64,000 nt of DNA from assembly GCF_000972845.2 (NCBI RefSeq), contig NC_040033.1, positions 6,408,726 through 6,472,725 of the forward strand, given 5' to 3'. The DNA is from Larimichthys crocea (Eukaryota > Chordata > Actinopteri > Sciaenidae). The position numbers and the translations under genes were made by a program. This document shows, piece by piece, positions 40,001 through 54,300 of this stretch; positions within the stretch are counted from its first letter, which is position 1, and each line of letters opens with the position of its first letter. The notes beneath the pieces were generated by a model. That model ran no database searches. It saw only the letters and a program-made list of their open reading frames with translations, and was not told the DNA's origin.

Positions 40001-41768
40001 CGAGAGCGCAGCCACACGAGCAGTCCATCACGGTGTTGCCACCTCACATCCCCGCTGTGTTACTCAACCCGGCAACGGATTTCACACGCACGCACACGTA
40101 TCCATCACTGTCCCAATCCACCACCCAGCTGTGATGAGGAGTGCAAACACACAGTGGAGTTATCAGTGTCACACTACTCTGTCCAGCTGAGATCCACACA
40201 CACACAAACACATACATACACACACATTATAAATGCGTATTCCAGCTGACATCCAACCTACTCCAGATGGCACCCATTTAAAATAAATATGGATTAGCCT
40301 ATTCACCTCTGCGAGCGTAGACTACTGGGGGTTTGCCGCCCGTAATGAAGGTTCATATAGTGTACTCTATAGAATTACAGCTGGCAGAAAGCAACATTTT
40401 AGTCATTTAACTTGCTGCTGCCAAAAACAGCTGCCATATAATTAGGGCTAATTATCCATGCAGGAATTTTTGTTTGATATTTTAGTAAGTACGCAATTAT
40501 TTGCTTAGATTAGAAAATTGATGCTGCTTTCATATTTGAGCTATAAAAAGAGTTTGAAAGTGTAAAACAAACTCTGAATTATTAAGTCATGAATGTCTGA
40601 AGCAACACCCCTGTTATAAATATAGATATATATAGATTTTATATTACTTATGATCAGCCAAACATCAAGCAAGTGCACCAACGCAAGACATAGCAGCCAG
40701 CTACAAGACGCTCAGCGTCTGCCTGTCAAAATTTCATTTCACGAAGTTCTCAACGACGAGTCAAGTCCATCCAACCTCCTCTTCTTCCTGTGGTACCAAC
40801 ACTAACGCTCCCTCTGTGCTCTGAGCGCAGAGTCCGGGCAGCCCGGCTAACAAACTGAGCTAACAGCAGCTACAGCAACAGCAACCCTCTCTGGCAGAGT
40901 GTTAATGTGCAGCGACCAGAGGACACCGGAATGAAAGCAGAAATCATTTGCTCCATAAAATATGATCAAGTTTCACCAAAATCAGTGAAGTCAAAAGGAA
41001 TAGTTCAACATTTTGTGGAATATAAGTAATAATATAAAAAGAAGTGTGGGGCTTTACCTCCATACTTAAATAAAAGGGACATGTTAGTGATATCAAGCCT
41101 TTCATCCAACTTTGAGCAAGAAATCTAAAAGTCTGAACTTTTATTTCGATTTTAAAAATAAACTGCAATGCAAACAATCTGTAGTTCGTTCTTTGTGTTG
41201 TTGTTGTTGTTGTTGTTTTCACTTATTTAATGGGACTCGTGGCTCATTATCAGCAGTTCATTAATTCTTTTTCTCCCCCCAAACTTTTCTTTTCACTTTC
41301 TGTTACCAGAGGCATTTTTTCGGAGCTTTAATTAATGCAAGAGTGCTTAATTAAGAAAGCCTAACTGTAAACTGTGATAATGATTAGCACAGTGTGTCCA
41401 AGAATCACATTTTTTTTTTTTTTTGGAAGCATGGGGGACATAAAACCAGGATGACAATCAGTTTAAAGCAATCTGCCCCCTGCTGCTTTTTGACAAAAAC
41501 ATTAAAAATAGAAACAATCATTTGTGTGAGAGCTGAGACTTTCCACGATCAGCTGTGTACGCTGAAAAGCAAACTTTAGTCTACGAATCAAATGACCAAT
41601 AATCATCTTTCTGATCGTTCACCATCTATGATCAGAAGTTTTTCTTTTCAGTCACCTCACATCTCTTAAGTTTTTCACAGCCCACAGTGTATTTCATATA
41701 AGGGGTTAGCGATAATCCTATGTTTAAACAGAGGCAGAGACAGCCTCGGGCTTAGAGCGGTGCTCATG

Positions 41769-41814
<46 letters not shown>

Positions 41815-44800
41815 TCACGAGTGTGTCGGTGAGCCTCTGGTGAACGCAGGGGCAGCCTTACGCCAGACAGACCGCTGCCAGAACACAGTAATCACTGTGA
41901 TGACAGAAAGAGGGATAAAAAGCCATCAGATTTATTTCCATGGCTCTCCTAAGGGAGAGAATTAGTGGACATTGACAGGCCAGGATTTCATTCCTCAAAG
42001 GAGGGCAATTAATCCTGTGCTACAGCCGCCAAATTCACTCCTGTTAAACCCGGGCGAAATACATATTGTATGTACTCATGCAAAATTAGGAAGGCTAATC
42101 ACCTCTTTCATCCTTAAATATAAACACCGCCTGTCTAATTTCAGCCGTGCACCGGAGAGTCTGTTGTAGTCCTGTTTCCAAAAACGACTTCTACTGTATT
42201 CAGTGACACACATTTAATTACACAGGACTCGTGTCGGCTATAATCTCTCCTCATACAAACAATAACATGCTCAGATTAAAATAACATCCTGTAGCAGCTC
42301 GCAGATTCTCACACAGCGTTATACAAAAAGAGACTTAATTAGATGCTGTATGTTAGCAGACACGCAAAAACATACAAGCCGAGTGCGACAGCCACACACT
42401 GGTCTGTAACACTAGAAGGGTTCGGTCTAATTAAAAGTGTGGGATGTCAGTCGCGGGGGCCTTTCGCGGAGCAAGAGAAGCCGAGTCCGCTTTGGCTTGG
42501 GCGCAAAGCTACTTGCAGCCACTGCTCCCTGCATCATTAGCGCTGCTCTTTGACAAGCTATTAAAAACACATGACCGCAACAGATTTAATCCACGCATGG
42601 CCCTTATGCGTAAACTCCCCATATATATTCGCCTCTTACTCCATCCTGCAACTCGCCGCAAGAAGATTTGCAGGAGCTTGTGTGCTTGTGGGGGGAATAA
42701 AACTGCCACTAAAAAAAAAGAAAAAAAGAAATGACAGTCCGTCTGTGTAATTGACTTCTCCACAAGAGAGCATCTTTAATGGCAGAGGCTGGCATTACAA
42801 GTCAGTCCAAAACCCGGTTAAGTAGCTGACAGCAGGTAATTTGAGGTAGAGAAAGAGTAGGACGACATAAGAAGAGAGGAGGAAGCTTGGATGTGAGACA
42901 CTCACCCCATAATGAGGCTGTTAATGTAGTCGTTCCCGTCCATGTGGCCAAACTGGAAGTCTCTGGGGAAGCAAGACAAATCAGCGGCGTGAGAAAAGCA
43001 AAACAGTGCGTCAGAAAAACAACATACGACAGAGTAAAATGAGCCCGTCCCCCCCCCCACGTCTCAGCGGACTACAACAACATCAACTGTCCTGCACACG
43101 TATGTAACCGCGTTGAACAGGAACGTATATTTCCCTCTATGGGAAATCTGCATCGTTTCTTTTTTTTTTTTTGTCACTGCAGGAAAATAAAATATCCCCA
43201 AAGCCCCCGTCTCATGTTTCTCCTCATCTTTTCCAGCCACAGAAAAAGACTCAGGTGATTTATCTAAACGATAAGGCAGGAGGAGGAATTCAATTTGTAT
43301 CTCATTGTGCTGCACTATGTCTGAGCAGAGTGTATTGTGGGTAGACTACGGGAGGAGGGTTTGCGCACACAGTCCAGGGAAACCAGTGACTTCCGCTGAA
43401 TGACTGATTATGGGGGCCTCTACATATATATTATATTCATATTGAATCATAGCTACATCTAGCACGTTCGTCCCTTGGGGGTTACACAATACTGCCTGAG
43501 CTTATATCAATGACATGACTATGAAGACACTGCACTATATAATAAATCCAGTGGATGCGATATAAAATCAGTCTGTGTTAAGTGATAATCTTGCTGACAA
43601 TAGTGGACCAGGCTGGGAATAAAGCTCATCAAAAAGTAAGTTTGTAACTTCTGCTCTGACAGCTGCGGCACTCCAAGTTATGGATCAGACATAATGTCTG
43701 TACTGGGGACAGAAAATTAAATTTACTTTGCTGCTAATACTTTGCCTAGTCAATAGCTTCAATATTTACAAGTCTGTTTCCCCGTGTAGGTCCATCTTCC
43801 CACACTCGCTGACACTTCTTGGCCAGACTGTTGAGCAGACCGGCCAAGTCGAGGGGGGTGAGTAACCGGCTGAGAAACTTGCATGTGTGAGAGGAGGCTC
43901 GAGAGCACGACACATTTTTCTGCTAAATACTCTCAGATCTTCCATAATAAGTTTTGGGGATTTTGGGCGATTTCCCCGACAAATTTTTCTGATAAATACT
44001 TTCAGATTTTTCCATGAGAGTCAGAGATTTACTGAAACGTTCCCTCTGGAAACAGACGCGTGTCTCAGTTATTCGTTTAACTTGATTATTTTTTTAATTC
44101 TTTTTTTAAACTGAAAGCGGATGTTTGTTGATGTTATCCGTCCTGTCATGCAGTTCTCATGAAAAAAAAAAGACGAGTGCTTCCTGAAGAGAGACTTCAA
44201 CAGAATTTATATTCGGAGGAAAGAGAGTGCGGGGTTGAAGGACCTTATAGTTATTGCCAAACTAAAGAAGATGGTTTCCAGCAGGCAGGAATATTCCACA
44301 GGAAAAGTCATCCTCAACACCCCCGCAGGCTTCAAGTTCTTGGAGATAAACTTTGAAATACTATCTCTGGAAAGGAGTTAATTATTGAACGACCATTGAT
44401 CATGTAAAAAATATTTTTGAAGCTATAATACGTGATGGGGGGAGAGGAGAAAAGAAACCACCCAGATATGCACTCACTGAATTATTGAAAATCACCAAAC
44501 TTCAACAACATTAATATTTTTATGCAATTTAAGCTTCTTTGAAATGGAGAAAACAAACGGATGGCACAGATTTTTAGTTAAAAATGAGCCTGGATAGAGA
44601 TTAGCTTGCACTGCTTTGTGCCTTTTCTTTGATGCCACCGTTTGATTTCGCTCTGTCTAAGACCCGGGTCTATGTTTACGAGCTAGACGCTAACTATGTC
44701 TGCTAACTGTGTGCTGGGCAGGTAGGGTACGGTGGCTTTATGAGACCTTTTTTTACAGAAAGCAGCTGCCTACTGTGTCTGGAAATGGCGAGCGGTGGGA

Positions 44801-45273
44801 ATGAAACAAAAACAGTAAAGATGCAGACCTCAAAACCAAAACAACAAGCTGAAAGACGCAATAAAACGGTCCATAGAGCTGAAGGCCGCTGCAGAATTGA
44901 GTGATAATTCTCTGTGGGTTGACAGTGTATTAGTTGTAAACCCCAAATATTCACTCTAAAAAAGGTGTTCTGAAACGTTAAGAGTGTTCTGAACAGGTCG
45001 GCGTCACCTGAATCTGAAATCTGAGGATCTAGTACGTTTCTGAAAAGAAACACAAAAAGGTTTTAGTCTGTGAAAAAAACTCTTTGTGACAAGGTTTTCT
45101 TGTCTAGTCTTGTTGAACCAACCTTCTGTGCCACAGCTGGCACATAAAAGCCAAGACAATAATGACTGGTGCAGAGTTTCAAACCAATACACACCCACTA
45201 ACTGACAAAAATCAGACTTTCCCACAAGCGCAATTTGCGCACATTTAAGTATGTACCTCTTCCTCCTCCTCGC

Positions 45274-45304
<31 letters not shown>

Positions 45305-48300
45305 TCAGACTAGTTCCCTCTCAGATCGGCAGTCATTGTTCTGTCAAAATGCTACACACGGTGGGTGAATACCACGACATTCATTACTGCACCTAACGGC
45401 ATCGAGTCATTCAAATGTCAGTCATCGCCCGGAGATCTGTTGATTCTGTGCGCTGCCTCCGCCCACCGTCGGGGGCGACACACTCAAGCCGGCGACTTGT
45501 AATTACAAGTACCGTTTAGGTGTGTCAGAAAACTGCAGGCAGCTCTGATCTCAGCGGGGATCTCGAACTCTAAATTCCACTAAGGAAGAAAAAAAGAGAA
45601 AAAACCCACACTGGTTAGTGCGGCGGATAGAGGTCTAATTGATGATAGGGATCTGTGTAATTCAATCAGCCCTAATGGGAATGCCTGGTGAGGGAGAAAT
45701 ACTTTGATCGGGGCGGCTCGAGATACACCTCTTCATTCAAAAGCAGAAATCTATGTGATGAAGCAACGCGGTCGATGATGGGGGCACAGTGAGGAACTTC
45801 AGCACAACATAATAATGATGAAAATATGATTTTTTTTTTTAATCCTCTCGGTGCATGCTGCCCTACTGGGAGTGATCAGAGACAAGGGTCAGCAACGGAG
45901 CGGTGACCTTAGAGCTGATCTGAAGTCGAGCCACTTTGGCGGAGCGCATGTTTGTTTTAACCCGGGTCCTGCAGCTGAAAGATGACCTACCTACTCCGCT
46001 CACTAAATCATCCTGCCGCACACATACAAGTTTCATGTGGGTGTTTAAAACATATGGGTGGATGCGGCCTTGCATCATTTATTTCCCACCCCCATTAACC
46101 TTTGATGTCCGCTAACAGCAAACATAACAATAAAATACATTATACATTTTGAGCACTCTCCGCGTTTTCCTATTCAGTGCATCGTGTCATTGGTGCCTCT
46201 CCGGTAAAAAGAACAGGTCGAACAAGGCGGTGCGTAACATAAACATCCCGTCTCCGCTTGTTATTGCACAATTGGAGCTGGAGAAAACAGAGCATCCCGC
46301 GTTAATACAAACGGAGCTGAGCTTTTGACTGACAGCTGAACAGAACACCTATATTTGGAAGCTGACATTTTGCATAATTACCTTCCTACTGAACCTCAAC
46401 GAAAAACAGACGTGCCCCGACAAAGCCATAAACTGGCTTGTGAGTAGACAGGCGGCGTTCCCCCGGTGGGTGCACCGTCCTAGAATAAATGTATAAATTG
46501 GTTGCTCATCTTTCACCTCGTCGCAGCTCCGTGCCTTACCTGTTAAAATGTTCTCTGTATTCCTTCGCCACCCTCTGAATCAAGGTCTTTAATCTAGAAG
46601 TAAATGAGAAGAGAGAAGAAATACCACATAAGACAGGAGTCTGACCTTTTTTCTTTTTTTTTTAGCCAGTGCCTGCAATTTGTGGGAAGATCCAAACAAT
46701 AACAGCGCGTCTTATCTTTATCTGGAAGCTGTGCGCTTAGGCACGACTATTGTGGTAACCATGGGGGTTATTTATATGAAGCCGTGCTTTTTTTTTAATT
46801 TATTTCACTGTTCTTTGTACCTGCCACTCTCCTCTGTGGGGTCCTTCTCGTCGATGACTGCAATCGCCACCAATTTGCCTGGAGGTGGCAGACAGGGATT
46901 ACAAATCACAATCTCTCACACACACACAAAGAGGGCGAGAAGACAATGGCGGGGCAGATAGGAGGCTCTGGAGGAGACGAATCACCTCTCGACAGGGGGG
47001 AAAGGAAAGAAGGAGACACGGAGAGAGCGCTTTATTCATTCATCACTCAAACACTGAACTAGCGTAAGCTCTGCTACTTGGCATAATAGGAAACAAGTGG
47101 TCACTTTCTGGGAGCTATTTTCGGTGCCATTCAAAAACCCCAAACCTACTACTACATGACAAATAGGTCTACTTAAAAAAAAAAAAAAAAGAGGGAGAGA
47201 GACTGTTACACAACTTAAAAAGGTCTGTTGTTCAGACTTGTATGGTTTGAGGCTTCAAACCTTTTGGTGCTCTGATAAGAGTGCCAGGCTTGCCCCCTGG
47301 TGGTCGACGTCGAGACGATTCAGCATCATGAGAAAAGGAACACGCTTCATTTTTTCACTCGTTTTTTTTGTGCGACTGACGTTCTTTCACCGTGCATTTG
47401 GTATGCAGTGTAGCTTCTTTTATTTAAAAAAAGAAAAAAGGGGCTGCGCCCCTGAAGAAAAGCTTTCAAATGCTCCTATAAAAAGGCACAAAGAAAACTA
47501 AACTGTTGTTGTGTGGATCTGTCAAATACATTCTGGTCTAATCAGCCACTAATCCTCGCCTCTGCCTCTGCTGCATCCCTTAAGTTTTGACCAATAGATA
47601 CATCTAAATTACTTCTTCGGACTATTCATTGATTTCGGTTACACATACATTTAGACAAAGGGTACACACAGGGGAGACGTGGGAGTTGTGCGTGATGAGG
47701 CTTTTAGCACATTAAAACGTCACTCCATTACCCCACAATGAGCCCGAGTGCATGAAACCTAACGCTTGATTGGAAAGCCTTTAGAGACGAGGCTGTTGAT
47801 ACTGTTTTCATCCAAACTAAGTTATTCTAACAGGCTGAAGACACGGACTGTGCCGACTTTAATCAGTCACACAGAGTTTATCCAATTAAGATGCTTTAGA
47901 GAACTCTTTTGTGTTCAGAACTACCGAACGCTAAGCAGCGATCGCGGTGTAAATGGGTCAAAAACTTGACTGTAAAGCGGCGACAAATGTGAGAACAATC
48001 CGACCGCTGGGCATCGCTGATCTCGGTAACCTGCGCATAAAGAGAGTAAAAACACTGTGTCTAATATTAGAAAGCGCGGCTTTCTCTGCACAGAGCACCA
48101 ATTTACTGCCTTTAAGAGACAGTCTGTGTTTCACTCTTGAGCTTAAATTTCCTGTGGGAGAGAAAGTGTAAGCACACTTGAACAAGTGGAGCAACATGGT
48201 CTAAATCCAGAGTGAAGGGACAGTCTTTTTCTATCATAGCCTAAATACACTTTTGACAAAGGCGGCTCGAAAAAGTTTTTTTTTTATTTCATTATGTAAT

Positions 48301-51300
48301 AATTGGATATTTGTGGGTCGGATGCCAAATATTTGGGATACTAGAAATTTTGTAGATCATTAAGAATAAATTAAAAACCTCCACAAAAACAATCACGGAT
48401 CATTCTCACGATTGAAGATGTAATCAAACAGAGCTGAGTGTATTAGTCAGTGTGCTGATAGAGATTTAACCACAGCTGTTTTGTTAATTGTTTTAATTGT
48501 TCTTTCGGAAAAAACCCAAGCTCCAACTTCTCAAATATGAGGATTTGCTATAACCTTTGTATTATTATCTCGTCTTATTCTGCTTCTCAAACTGCTGCTA
48601 CACAAGCTCCCTTGAGTGGTAAGTGGAGGAATCTTTGAATTATATTTTTTAATTAATTTAGAAACATTTAACAAAATACTGCACAATTTTGAATCAAAAC
48701 GATTAAACTCTGAGATGAGGAATGCAATCCTGTAATACTTTGCACTACGCTTAAATCCACGATTAGTTATGAGCTAAAATGTGGATCAGTAGTTCCTCTT
48801 TTCCACACAGGTAGGTCTGATTCTGAAACCAGGTCTGTTCAGGATTCCACAACAATAAATAAACCTGCCTCCTGTGTCTGTCACTGAAAAGGGTCGACTG
48901 TATTTTAACCTCTGGCATAATTGTGGTAGTTGGAGGGCCGAATATTTTGTAAGGTTGTGCGATAGTAAAACGATATGTTCGGATTTGGACTGCTGGTCGA
49001 TAAAAACAAGACATCTGAAGGCGTCACCTTGAACACTGGAAGAGTCATCTGCAAATTAATTGATAATAAAACAGTTTGTGCAGCCACAAAATTAAACTAT
49101 GCCTCTGTAATATAACTACGACATGATTTTTCTTTATAGGTATTTGGCACAACAAATTATTATCAGATACATTTGGAGAACAATGTGCATAAAAACCTTG
49201 TAAAACATATCTGAAATTTAGTGCGATGCAAATTGGGAGTAAAGAAAATATTATGGACGACGGGTTTTTATAGATACGCCACCTGTTTCTCCGAGCTCAT
49301 ACAGTGTAAAGCCATCAATCTGGAGGTATCCTTGGAAGCGCTCCTTGTTCACCCACGATGACAAACTAGCGTCTTCGTACTCTGCAACACAAAAGAGACA
49401 GAATCTTTCAGAGGCGCAGGCACACACAAAAAAAGCTCATTGACCTTCAGCGCACAGCCCGTCTATATTAAAAGCGAAGCAGAACGGCGTATTGATGCCT
49501 GGGATTGTAAGAAGATCACAGTGTTTACCACCTGTACGCTCTCCGGGGGATAAAGATTGGGACACAAGCTGAGCATTCACTGACAGAGGTCAGTTAAACA
49601 ATGATCGGAAAATTGTTTTGACAGAGGGGGCTGCCTCTGGGTTACGTGGTCAGGGGGGTTATTTCGGGCCCTGAGACAGCACAATGGATTGTGACTCGGT
49701 GAGCAGATTGGGAATCAATGTGGGGGGCTAAACAATCAAAAAGGGTATCAGTTAGATTGTCAAGACGAAACTGAAAGGACATTCTGTTCGGTCCGGCTGC
49801 ACAATAAGCATGTTGTAAAAGATTAATTTGCTTATTTATCACACAGCTGCTTGTGCAGGAATATTAAAAAAGGTGTCATTTTCATTCACAGTAGCTGTTT
49901 TTTTTGGATGCTGGTCCGCCTGACCTCATTTTCCCCAACTAATATGCCTTCCTGTTTTCCAAAAAAAACAACAACACACATTTGGTTTGTAAATTATTCA
50001 CCACACAAATATAAATTCATTTTCAGGACATAGTTTAGGCCGATTTTTTTTACACGTTTGGAGCGAATACATAATTCAACAGATGTGTTGGGCATTAAAA
50101 GTGGCACCAAATAAATAAAAACCATCCCAGTAATATAAAGGATTGCTTCCTCAATGTGAACCACATGTTGTTGCTACCCTAACATCTGGAGGCAACATGC
50201 AAACGGGAACCTGAGTCTGTCCCCACAGGGTATGGACGGGGTGCAGCGAGCTTGGTTAAGCAACGCTGTTTTCTCTGGCTAAGACAGGCTACAGGATGCA
50301 CATAATTGATGTCAAATGTAGCCGGGACCTCATTATGACATGTTAATAAGTTATCATGACCTTTACCGCTACTATTACAATAATTACAAGAACACTGATG
50401 ACTTTTACATGGTTCTTAAGCTGCAGGGCCCCCAACGGAGCCGGGAGCGGAATACTGAACATGACAACCTAAAACCTGAACAAGCTTTTAAAACCCCAAG
50501 GTCGTAGCTTATACTAGTATTAGAATCAAAATGACCTTAATGCGGTGCGCTCCATTTCTCGGGGCTGCTGCTGTGCAAAAGCAGTGCAGCGTTGTTGTTA
50601 AGGCTGCTGAGTCAGTCAATCCGGCAGACATTCCAGAGAGTTCTTTCCAACAGATGTTTTGGCTTTAAAGACAGCGTGCAGCTACTGATACTCTCCTCCC
50701 AGAGACAGAGAGAGAGAAAGGCCCCATACTGGGCTCCTGCAGCCTGATGAACCTCTACACGGACTGAACCTGCTTCACCTTGAAACAAATTAGAGCTGCT
50801 CTCGTCCTGGGCGGCAAACCTCGCCAATCTCCATACTGCCCTACAGGAGCCTGTCAGCCCAGAGTTCACACAGTGGGAGACAAGAGAGAAAGATGAGGGG
50901 CAGGAAGGGGAATAGAGACAGACTGTAGGTGGAGTGAGGATGATCCAGTGTCAAGAGTTTTGAGCGGAGGGAGGAGGCAGCGCTGACACATCTCAAGGAT
51001 GAAGGTTAATGGCACAGAAGACCTCCAAGACTATGCAAATGGTGTAGAAACAAAAGCAGCGGGAGGAACATCGGGGAGAGGGCGAGGAGGCAGGTAACAT
51101 CATCAAAGATAATTCAAACAGGGTGAGACACAGACACTGGCACAAGATGAAAAGATCTTTGTATTTAACGGTGAAGGAAAGCTTAGTGGAACGAGGACAA
51201 CATGACTTGCTTTCTTACTATATTGAGAAAAGAAAAGCTTAAAGATTAACAATGAAATTGTTGTGGGTAGCTGCCAAAGAGCAAAACAAAAACACATGAA

Positions 51301-54300
51301 GATATGTGTCACTCAGTTTTGGAATCAGCTACTTTATATAGAAGAAAGCAAGAAAAAGATTTATTTAAAAAGAAACTAATTATTGGAACTTTAGTTAGTC
51401 AGGCACTTAGTCGCTTTGGCCCAGATTGAAATATCTAAACAAGTGTTGGATGGATTGCCATGAGATCGTATACAGACATTCTTGGTTCCCAGAGGATGAA
51501 TCCCACTGACTTTAATGACCATCTGCCTTTTCTTAAAGCGCTATCATGAGGTTGACATTTGTGATTTCAACTGAAAAGTTGCATCAACTATTGGATGGAT
51601 TGCCATGAAATTTGGTAGACCCATTCATCTTCCCCTCAGGATGAATCGTGATAACTTTAGTTACTCCTACCCTGACTTTTTATCTAGCACAATAGTACAA
51701 ATGTCTAATTCATTTTCTCAAGTACTTTATGGCATGTTAGTGACTCCATGAGGCTGAACTTGGATGTATCAACAACAAAGTTATTACAGTTCATCCTCTG
51801 GACAACACGAATGTCTGTACCTAACTTAATGGCAACCAATCCAATAGCTGTTGTTCACTCAAAACTAGAAGAGTCAAGCTCATGGTGTCACTAAACTCAG
51901 TATGATTTGTCCTCTGGAGACCGTGAATGTTCATACCAGATTTCAATTCATCCAAGAGATATTTCCGCGTGAAACAAAGTTGGTAGACCACCATCCAAAT
52001 GTTTGGCATAACTTGGAAAACTCACAAACAAACACTACAGTAATGAGTGGGGATATTACAAGTGTGGGAAACATTTCTGACCGGTTATTGCACTTTTCAT
52101 CAGCATGTCGTCTTTGCCAATTCAAATAACCTATGAAGTGAATACTGTCCATGCGTGCCGTCATAGAGTGCCATCAGTGCGTTATCACCTTTTTAAGCGT
52201 GATCTCATCTCGTCATCACATTCATGGACTGTTAATCAGCCTGTCATTCAAACACAGGCAAAACAGTGCTGCCTCACAGCTGGCTGTGTTATATGAGCTT
52301 TCCATACTAGGAGTGGCAAAGGCCAAACCATAAACCACCAACTGACCACTAACTAATGTGTATTAACACTCAAAAACATGTTTTTAAAGCAAGTAAAGAG
52401 GCTGCAAATAGCATTCTGTGTCAACTACAAAAAAAACAACATGTTAATTATATTTTTCTGTCTTCTTACAGTACTAACATAGCCTAGTGGGTTTCACCGC
52501 ACAAGCACAATGATCAAAACCATTTAGTGCTTGAAGCACAACAACAGTGCAGACCTGTACAGCAGTGTGAGACTGAGGATTTGTGTTATTAAATATGTAT
52601 GAGCCTCTGCTGCTGTACTATATTTTAACAACACTCTTCAAAGGGGGTGCCGCCGTTTCTGATGCGCACTAAACCAATCAAAGCTCAAACAACAGAACGA
52701 CAAATATCATTTTGCACAAATCGACATGCCGGCTTGAGACGGTGTGGCTTTGCTCAATGTCATCTATTCTTTAAAGACATAACAAGTCAGGCCTGCGTGT
52801 GTACTGAATTTCTAATAAGTACTTTTGGAATCAGCATCTTGACAAAACACATAAAAATAAATACTGGGGCAGTGTGATAAAAAGTTGCTTGTATATTCTG
52901 GGAAGCGCTGGCCTCAGTAGCTGCTATGTGTGTTATACACACACTTGACAGCGTCACCGGGAGCATATGTAAATGGATCTTAAAACGTTTCTGACTGGAC
53001 ATCATGCAAATTGTGCGAAACCACATAAGGCGCTCCAGCGTTATTTATCCAACAACCATTAATCCAACATCCAGGCAGTGGATTTTCAGTGAGGTCAGTC
53101 CTTTGAAACGCAGCACAGCACGGCTGGTGGCAAACCAGATGCTGAGGACCACAGGTGGTAAAAAAAGGGAACATGAGCATGAGTGGAGAAATGTATTTTT
53201 TGCTGTCATTGTAGGTAAGTGCTTAATGAGCTAGACTCTCTCTTTTTTTCCCCATCCACTTTCACCTACAATACCCGATAATAACGGTGTTTTTCCCTCT
53301 GCAATTTCTAGAGGAAGAGGAAAAGGAGAAATCCACCCAGTGAGGAGGGACACAACCGTGTCATTTTGCCATGCTGCTCACCTTCTCAGTCCTTGACAAG
53401 CTTAATACGCCGTCACCATGGCAATGCTAGACATTCACCACATCCTCCGTATTAAGGTCCTGGAGGACTCTGCAGAGTGTGGAGTTTTTGTCATCAGCAT
53501 CTACTGTGGCGAGCCTCTTCTGCTGCAGTTCTGGTGCAGGAAGCCTCCCTTTCGTAACGGCCAGGTGGAGCAGATGGATGCGATCTCGCGGGGGGTGGCG
53601 GAAATGGATTTTGTTCTTCGGGCGCTACACCGTGCACCGAACCTTCCCAACAGCCACTACTGGGGCCCGTTTGTGTTATCGCTGTGCCTTGATGCTCTCC
53701 CCTTCCGCTTCCGCATCCCGCCTGGAGCCCACAGAGACGGCAAAATACAAGACCTCGTGGACGAGTGTGGTGAAGTCATGTTGTTCCGCTGAGAAGCTTC
53801 AGATTGAAACTGCTCTTCTTAAAGTTGTTCTGTCAAATCAGATCTTTCTTTTTTTTCCAGAGACTTGACTGCTTCAATTCTCGGCTTTAAATGCCTGCAT
53901 GTAAACTACCAGCTCTGCACGAGTTTCTTTGGCCTTAACTGTGGTCACTCACACCCATCCACCCCGGCCTGCTATGCATGTCCGCCCAAATGCAAACCAC
54001 CACAACATCACTGGCCTCACCGCACACACAATAGTGGGCAGAGCCCTGGGTGCTTTATGATGGGCCAAGCACACCATAACTCAGTGTGGTGAGGAAGATG
54101 AAAGAACAGCGGCAGCGATGGGAAAACTGAAGCTAGTGAACACAAGGATTGTAAGAAAGGGAACGAGGAAAAAGACGAGGGACTGTACACAAACGGCACC
54201 CTGCTGGCCTCTTAAGTCAGCTCTCATGCCTTTTTATGACTAATTGAACAAAACAACAGTGGAGGAAGACAGGCCGATACAACACTCACCATCATAGGTA

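Larger units (their letters stand above)
42963..46539 (-). other. tmx3: TMX3 intron 12
   Basis: 3.6 kb. Contains a short diverged tandem duplication (43909-44015), a (CA)n microsatellite (45274-45300) and T runs near 43160 and 45831. Otherwise unique-looking. Confidence 0.8.
49382..54289 (-). other. tmx3: TMX3 intron 9 (largest intron)
   Basis: 4.9 kb. Carries a teleost dispersed repeat (about 51405-51990) and a GC-richer stretch with an uncharacterised open frame on the opposite strand (53418-53792). Other parts show nothing I can name. Confidence 0.8.

Noticed and set aside
53418..53868. An insulin/IGF-like peptide, because a VDEC motif is followed by a frame-shifted Cys-Cys
   Set aside because: The cysteine spacing and flanking residues do not fit the family in any one frame; the likeness is too weak.
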